From an uncultured Porphyromonadaceae bacterium (lineage in GTDB: Bacteria; Bacteroidota; Bacteroidia; Bacteroidales; Muribaculaceae), in the NCBI GenBank assembly GCA_937901905.1, contig CALDIF010000091.1, positions 1 to 25,380 on the forward strand: a stretch of 25,380 bases of DNA. The letters run 5' to 3'. A model generated the notes under the pieces. That model was not told where the DNA came from, ran no database searches, and was given only the letters and a program-made list of their open reading frames with translations. Made by a program: the position numbers and the translations under genes. The first letter of the stretch is position 1. Each line of letters begins with the position of its first letter. Below, piece by piece: positions 21,532-25,380 of this stretch.

Positions 21532-23381
21532 AAAAATCACTTCTTACAACTGTTGCGCTGGCTCTGTCGCTCACCCTCGGTGCGCAAACCGATTCTATCG
21601 CACTTGACGAGATTGTCGTGACCGGCTCTCGAGTCGCCGCCGACGCGCGTTTGTTGCCGATGACGGTGACGGTTATCGGGCGCGACGTGTTAGCATCAAG
21701 TCACAGTTCGTCGGTGTTGCCTGTCGTGATGGAGCAGGTGCCGGCATTGACGGTCACCTCGCGTGCCGTGATGGGGTATGGTGTGTCGACCGGTGCTGCG
21801 GGTGGTATCAACATGCGTGGCATTTCGGGGGGTGCCGGACAACTGCTCGTACTCATTGACGGCATGCCGCAATATAACGGAATTTTCGGTCACCCCATCA
21901 GCGACAGTTACATGACCATGATGACCGAGCGCGTGGAGGTGTTACGCGGACCGGCATCGGTTTTATACGGTTCCAACGCGATGGGTGGCGTTATCAATAT
22001 TGTAACACGCGGTATGGCAACCGATGGCGTGAAAACCGACCTCAACGTGGGTGCCGGCAGTTACGGGACGTTCAATGCCGAGGCGACGTTGGCGGCTCGG
22101 CATGGGGGCTTTAGCGCAACGGCATCGGCGCACTACGGGCGCAGTGATAATCATCGTCCTCGCATGGGCTTTGAGCAATACGGAGGCTACGCATCGGTCG
22201 GGTATGACCTGTCGGCATATTGGAAAACGCGCCTCGTTGCCGATGTCACTCATTTCAATGCTTCATATCCCGGCTCAACGTCGGCATCGCTATACGATGC
22301 CGACCAGTATATCACGCGCGGCGTTGTATCGGCTGCGGTCGAAAATCACTATGAGCACATCGGTGGCGCTTTCACGGTGTTCTCCAATTTCGGACGTCAC
22401 AAGATAGACGACGGCACGACCGATACGGCACAGCCCACTCAGCGATATTTCCGTTCTAAAGACGCACTCACCGGCGTGTCATTATATCAAACGGTGCATG
22501 CCTCGACTACCACCGATGTTACAGCAGGTGTTGACTTTGTCCACATCTATGGCAATGCTTATTATACATCAAAAGCCACGGGCGAGGTTATTGATACACC
22601 AAACAAGCAGAGTGGGCGCTCCTATCGCAACGAAGTCGCCGTCTATGCGAAAGCCCGGCAAGGTGTGTGCAAGTGGCTGTCGGTCGATGCCGGCTTGAGA
22701 ATGGATCATCACAGCATCACAGGCACCGAGTGGATTCCGCAAGCCGGGTTGGTGGTCGCTCCTCGTGATAATGGCGAGGTGAAATTATCGGTGAGTAAGG
22801 GCTTTCGCAACCCTACTATGCGCGAGATGTACCTCTATCCGCCCTCTAACGAGCAACTTGAGCCGGAACGCATCATGAATTACGAACTCTCATGGCATCA
22901 TCGACCCGGAAAACTGCGTTACGGTGTCAATTTGTTCTATCTCAATGGGGATAACATGATACAAACCGTTGAGCGAAAGAACGTTAATACCGGTAAAATT
23001 GAAAACTGCGGCATGGAATGTGATGCCCGATATCGCATTAACAATCATTGGACGCTGACTACCAATCATGCTTTTTTACACATGGAGCACCCTGTTATTG
23101 CCGCGCCACAGTACAAGGGATTCGTCGGTGCACAGTTTGACTCTCGCCGGTGGCACGTCCGCTCCGGATTGCAGGTCATAGCCGGATTATTCACTGCGGT
23201 AGGGGAGAATGAAACGAAGGAAAATTTCTGCCTCTTGAACATCGCCGCCGATTACGCCGTTGCCAAAAGTGTGACACTGTGGCTTACAGGCGACAACCTC
23301 TTGGCGCAACGTTACGAGTACAACAGCGGTTACCCTATGCCTCGCGCCACTTTCATGGCGGGTGTCAAATTGTCGTTTTGA
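21528..23381 (+). CDS. TonB-dependent outer-membrane receptor, 617 aa
   Basis: Imports a bulky nutrient across the outer membrane using TonB energy. It has a signal peptide (MKKSLLTTVALALSLTLGAQ), a TonB box region LDEIVVTGSR (26-35), a plug domain (MTVTVIGRD, INMRGISG, QLLVLIDGMP, RVEVLRGPASVLYGSNAMGGVINIV) and a barrel ending in a terminal Phe (GVKLSF). The length and plug are BtuB-like rather than SusC-like: there is no carboxypeptidase-type N-domain and no SusD partner. The start codon is TTG, overlapping the upstream TGA (TTGA). The pairing with an ECF S component suggests vitamin-like or corrinoid uptake; this is an inference. Confidence 0.95.
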   Translation: MKKSLLTTVALALSLTLGAQTDSIALDEIVVTGSRVAADARLLPMTVTVIGRDVLASSHSSSVLPVVMEQVPALTVTSRAVMGYGVSTGAAGGINMRGISGGAGQLLVLIDGMPQYNGIFGHPISDSYMTMMTERVEVLRGPASVLYGSNAMGGVINIVTRGMATDGVKTDLNVGAGSYGTFNAEATLAARHGGFSATASAHYGRSDNHRPRMGFEQYGGYASVGYDLSAYWKTRLVADVTHFNASYPGSTSASLYDADQYITRGVVSAAVENHYEHIGGAFTVFSNFGRHKIDDGTTDTAQPTQRYFRSKDALTGVSLYQTVHASTTTDVTAGVDFVHIYGNAYYTSKATGEVIDTPNKQSGRSYRNEVAVYAKARQGVCKWLSVDAGLRMDHHSITGTEWIPQAGLVVAPRDNGEVKLSVSKGFRNPTMREMYLYPPSNEQLEPERIMNYELSWHHRPGKLRYGVNLFYLNGDNMIQTVERKNVNTGKIENCGMECDARYRINNHWTLTTNHAFLHMEHPVIAAPQYKGFVGAQFDSRRWHVRSGLQVIAGLFTAVGENETKENFCLLNIAADYAVAKSVTLWLTGDNLLAQRYEYNSGYPMPRATFMAGVKLSF

Positions 23382-23415
23382 GTGTACGCGCGCCCTCCGG
23401 TGCTGATGATACTGA

Positions 23416-23446
23416 TTTGCCGGTGCGTAAATTATGCATCGGCAAA
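23416..23446. terminator. Shared terminator between TonB receptor and luxS
   Basis: TTTGCCGGTGC (23416-23426) pairs with GCATCGGCAAA (23436-23446) with one G-T wobble. It lies 34 bases past the receptor stop and overlaps the last codons of luxS on the other strand, so it serves the two convergent genes. Confidence 0.55.
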
Positions 23447-23926
23447 AATTTTACCGTCGTCCAAAGTGATTTTAAGCGTGGTGTACTCGCTGTGAAAGTC
23501 GTCAGTCAGACGCTTTAAATAACGTTCACATTCCCACTTGCACATGGGCAAGTCGTGCAACAAGTAGTTTCCACAAGTCTCGGGTGTCGTGGCGGGAACC
23601 TCGGTTTGTGTCATTATCCACTCTATACAATCGATAGTCAGCCTGCGAATGTCGGCGACCGTATATTCGCCTGTCATCACCACGTACATGCCGGTCAAGC
23701 ACCCCATCGGTCCCACATACACGACATCGTCTTTGACAGGGGAGTTGCGGAACCAAGTTGCCATCAAATGTTCTATACTGTGCATCGCTGCCGGTGCCAC
23801 TGCCGGCTCCTTATTTGGCTCGGTAATGCGTAGGTCAAAGGTGGTGAAGGCTTTATCCTTGCGCGACACGTATATGCCCGGTTTTAATTTGGTATGATCG
23901 ATGGTAAAACTTTGTATTACTTCCAT
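23432..23926 (-). CDS. luxS: S-ribosylhomocysteine lyase (LuxS), 164 aa
   Basis: Cleaves S-ribosylhomocysteine to homocysteine and the AI-2 precursor DPD in the activated methyl cycle. Zinc ligands H49 and H53 are in the HSIEH motif, the third is C118 in ETCGNYLLHDLP, and the catalytic Cys is C76 in GPMGCLTG. Length is normal (about 155-170 aa). ATG at 23926 is preferred: the family start is MEVIxSFxIDHTKL, and the longer frame to 23965 would begin upstream of the transcription start set by the consensus promoter at 23963-23994. Confidence 0.97.
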   Translation of the reverse strand: MEVIQSFTIDHTKLKPGIYVSRKDKAFTTFDLRITEPNKEPAVAPAAMHSIEHLMATWFRNSPVKDDVVYVGPMGCLTGMYVVMTGEYTVADIRRLTIDCIEWIMTQTEVPATTPETCGNYLLHDLPMCKWECERYLKRLTDDFHSEYTTLKITLDDGKIFADA

Positions 23927-23962
23927 AATTCGGTTGTCGATTACTGTGTCTTGTTTGACACA

Positions 23963-23994
23963 CAAAGGTAAACAAAAAATGGGACACCTGCAAA
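23963..23994 (-). promoter_or_regulatory. Consensus promoter of luxS
   Basis: Minus strand TTTG (23994-23991), 20 bases, TACCTTTG (23970-23963): perfect -33/-7 pair. Leader of about 30 bases before ATG 23926. Confidence 0.85.
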
Positions 23995-24482
23995 CCCTGT
24001 GTAAGATGGTAACGTCGGGTATCGTCGAGACCGCTGTCCGTCACAGCGCGCGTCAACCGCACTATCGAGTAAACAGTGTTGCGATCATAGCTCATCGCTT
24101 GACGCAACCTCATCAAATCCCCACCTAATGACCGCTTCGCTGTCATACGTGCACCCAATGCCGCACGATAGCCCTTCTTGCCATAGGCACCCACCGGCAT
24201 CGCCTCTACAGCCGGCGACACACTTGCACCAACGGGTTGCGTTGCCATTCGGGTTCTCGCCGCAGCCTCCTCTTTTGGTGGTGTGCCCTCTTGGTCTGCC
24301 TGCGCTACACGGATAACGAAAGTTAAAGTTTGACGAGTTTCCTACACACGCGGTCAAAAAGACTGTTTATGTTGCTCGATTTGGGACATTGCGGTGACAG
24401 TCGCAGTGCCCTTTCGGGCTCACATATTTTACCCTTTGGGTAAAAAGTTATTCATGGGGTGGGGTATCTCGAGAAAAATACT
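23995..24482. other. Gap upstream of luxS: doubtful minus frame and two hairpins
   Basis: A minus-strand frame is open from about 24345 to 23853 and from 24315 to 23990 looks somewhat coding (ADQEGTPPKEEAAART; GAYGKKGYRAALGARM; LMRLRQAMSYDRNTV), but its only ATG starts are internal (24248) and it runs through the luxS promoter and start, so it is at best a gene relic. Two hairpins follow: GCCC-TTTC-GGGC (24408-24419) and TTTTACCC-TTT-GGGTAAAA (24427-24445), the latter terminator-like in both directions. Nothing else is supported. Confidence 0.4.
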
Positions 24483-24490
24483 TACCTTTG
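24483..24490 (+). promoter_or_regulatory. -7 promoter element before the methyltransferase remnant
   Basis: TACCTTTG matches TAnnTTTG. No TTTG at -33. A short hairpin GCGAA/TTCGC followed by TTTT comes about 20 bases later and may stop this transcript early. Confidence 0.45.
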
Positions 24491-24540
24491 CAATTGCGAA
24501 AGGGCGAAAATCTTCGCTTTTCACCTGCAAAAAGACCTAA

Positions 24541-25065
24541 GAATTTTTACTTTCATTCGCTCAAGGTGACAATTTAATCTATGTTGATGAATTGAAACTT
24601 GAAAAAGAATTTAGGAAAAAAAAGATAGGTATTTCAAAGACTTTGCACGATCTCGAACAAAGAGGAGTTGTAAGGTGTGTTGAGGTGCGTTATGATTTTA
24701 AGAACTCTAAAATCAGTACAGGTTTAAATGGAATAAATAGAATAAATAGAATATTCTTGCCATCATCAAATATCTACCCGACTTTGGTAGCTAGTGATAC
24801 TAATGATTACGTTTCAACAGTTGCAATTGAGGGACACTCGATTAAAGAATGGCGAGAACAATTCATGAAAAAGGTTTATCAAGCCGGGAAATATAGGCAA
24901 ATCACAAAATCGGAAGCTTGTAGAATACAAGGTTTCCCTGCCGATTTCATTCTCCCGCAAGCACGCGCCAGATGGATGAAATTGATTGGTAATAGTGTTG
25001 CTGTGCCGGTTATACGAACTATTGCACAATCTATTGTTGAAACCGGAGTTTTTGATTGTAACTGA
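24541..25065 (+). pseudogene. Cytosine-5 DNA methyltransferase, C-terminal remnant
   Basis: The frame is open from just after TAA at 24538 to TGA at 25063. It holds the target-recognition-side and closing motifs of a C5 methyltransferase: PTLVAS (24778 onward, motif IX-adjacent), YRQITKSEACRIQGFP (motif IX) and RWMKLIGNSVAVPV (motif X). The SAM-binding FxGxG, catalytic PC and ENV motifs, about the first 200 residues, are missing, and there is no ATG (TTG at 24592 is the first possible start). It cannot methylate DNA. It is AT-rich, unlike luxS and the receptor, and lies next to a tRNA gene, consistent with an inserted element that has mostly been deleted. Confidence 0.85.
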
Positions 25066-25166
25066 TGATGAAACTCATTATTAATGCATTAATTGCACTT
25101 GTTTCTTGCATTATCGGATACTCTGTGAAGTCTTATTTCAGCAAAAAAAGGTGGGAATATTACTGA
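25065..25166 (+). CDS. Small membrane peptide, 33 aa
   Basis: ATG at 25065 overlaps the methyltransferase TGA by one base (TGATG). The peptide MMKLIINALIALVSCIIGYS is a single hydrophobic segment followed by a basic, aromatic tail (VKSYFSKKRWEYY). Tiny one-span proteins with a basic tail occur in Bacteroidales mobile elements and in type I toxin systems; neither can be shown here. An A7 run (about 25143-25149) codes for the SKKR part; a shift there would open longer frames (to about 25279), so this may be the start of a longer broken gene. Confidence 0.45.
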   Translation: MMKLIINALIALVSCIIGYSVKSYFSKKRWEYY

Positions 25167-25269
25167 TAAAGAGGGTTCAAGAGGCATTTCTTACGAAACG
25201 GAGAAAGGCAAGATTCTTGCCACAAAGGAAGAATATTGCCGAGATAACATAAGTTGTCGAAGACTTAGC

Positions 25270-25309
25270 CCGACTTGAACGTTGAAAAATTTTTCGGCGT
25301 TCAAGTCGG
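25270..25309 (-). terminator. Long hairpin, probable tRNA-Arg terminator
   Basis: CCGACTTGAACG (25270-25281) and CGTTCAAGTCGG (25298-25309) are perfect arms. The centre GAAAAATTTTTC is itself palindromic and the flanking TT/GG can wobble-pair, so nearly all 40 bases fold into one long stem. It lies about 18 bases past the 3' end of the minus-strand tRNA. Confidence 0.65.
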
Positions 25310-25327
25310 CCTAATAACAAACAGATG

Positions 25328-25380
25328 TGATTCCGTTGGGATTCGAACCCAAGACCCACAGCTTAGAAGGCTGTTGCTCT
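25328..25380 (-). tRNA. tRNA-Arg(TCT), 3' part; 5' part outside window
   Basis: Minus strand: anticodon stem ACAGC/GCTGT with loop CTTCTAA (anticodon TCT, reads AGA), T arm TTGGG-TTCGAAT-CCCAA, acceptor 3' strand CGGAATC and discriminator A at 25328. CCA is not encoded, as usual in this group. The D arm and 5' acceptor strand lie beyond the window edge. The pieces of mobile DNA directly past its 3' end fit insertion of elements at this tRNA. Confidence 0.92.

Noticed and set aside
23853..24248. 131-codon minus frame starting at ATG 24248 as a full gene
   Set aside because: It overlaps the luxS start and promoter out of frame; kept only as a possible relic.
25177..25359. 60-codon minus frame at the right edge
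   Set aside because: It runs through the tRNA-Arg gene and the hairpin, so it is not a plausible protein gene.

Overview
The window looks like a chromosomal segment of a Bacteroidales bacterium, possibly Muribaculaceae (the family is an inference). The evidence is repeated Bacteroidetes-type promoters (TAnnTTTG at -7, sometimes with TTTG 19-20 nt upstream), few strong Shine-Dalgarno sites, a SusC/BtuB-like style of TonB-dependent receptor, and small genes and transposase remnants typical of that order.

Layout. (1) 1-860: the 3' half of a tRNA-Pro(TGG), cut at the anticodon loop, its terminator, and clusters of short repeats. This reads as an attachment site of a tyrosine-recombinase element. 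(2) 857-5800: a graveyard of mobile and accessory pieces: an IS1182-type transposase start, an intact AAA-ATPase/PD-(D/E)XK protein, a PepSY-like tail, an ORF broken by a palindromic insert, an AT-rich two-lobed retropepsin-like protein, two small related CKC-NSKF proteins, and the C-terminal half of an ArdA antirestriction protein. (3) 5828-18204, all on the minus strand: a large defence operon. Read in transcription order it is WYL regulator, hsdM, YhcG/DUF1016 nuclease, hsdS, hsdR, a 66-aa protein, a broken T5orf172/GIY-YIG gene, a BRO-N/Fic fusion, a YhcG N-domain alone, an HNH-endonuclease-type N-domain without its nuclease, and a 162-aa unknown. (4) 18634-23970: probably core chromosome: Hsp20, then a plus-strand operon DUF1893 - ECF S component - Fe-S aldo/keto reductase - TonB receptor, converging on luxS. 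(5) 24483-25380: a 5'-truncated cytosine-5 DNA methyltransferase, a 33-aa membrane peptide, a long hairpin and the 3' part of a tRNA-Arg(TCT) gene: a second probable tRNA insertion scar.

How the genes work together. HsdM, HsdS and HsdR form a complete type I restriction-modification system; the YhcG nuclease is translationally coupled between hsdM and hsdS. The most interesting signal is a 25-nt motif with a dyad core (TGTGCAGATAGAGYGCACA), present three times. Each copy sits on the minus strand exactly 13 nt upstream of a TTTGC promoter element: before hsdM, before the WYL gene, and before a 49-aa ORF just beyond the operon's far end. This looks like a shared operator, plausibly for the WYL regulator, and would make the island a single regulon. 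The plus-strand operon (region 4) suggests uptake of a small nutrient through an outer-membrane TonB receptor and an inner-membrane ECF S component; the substrate cannot be read from sequence.
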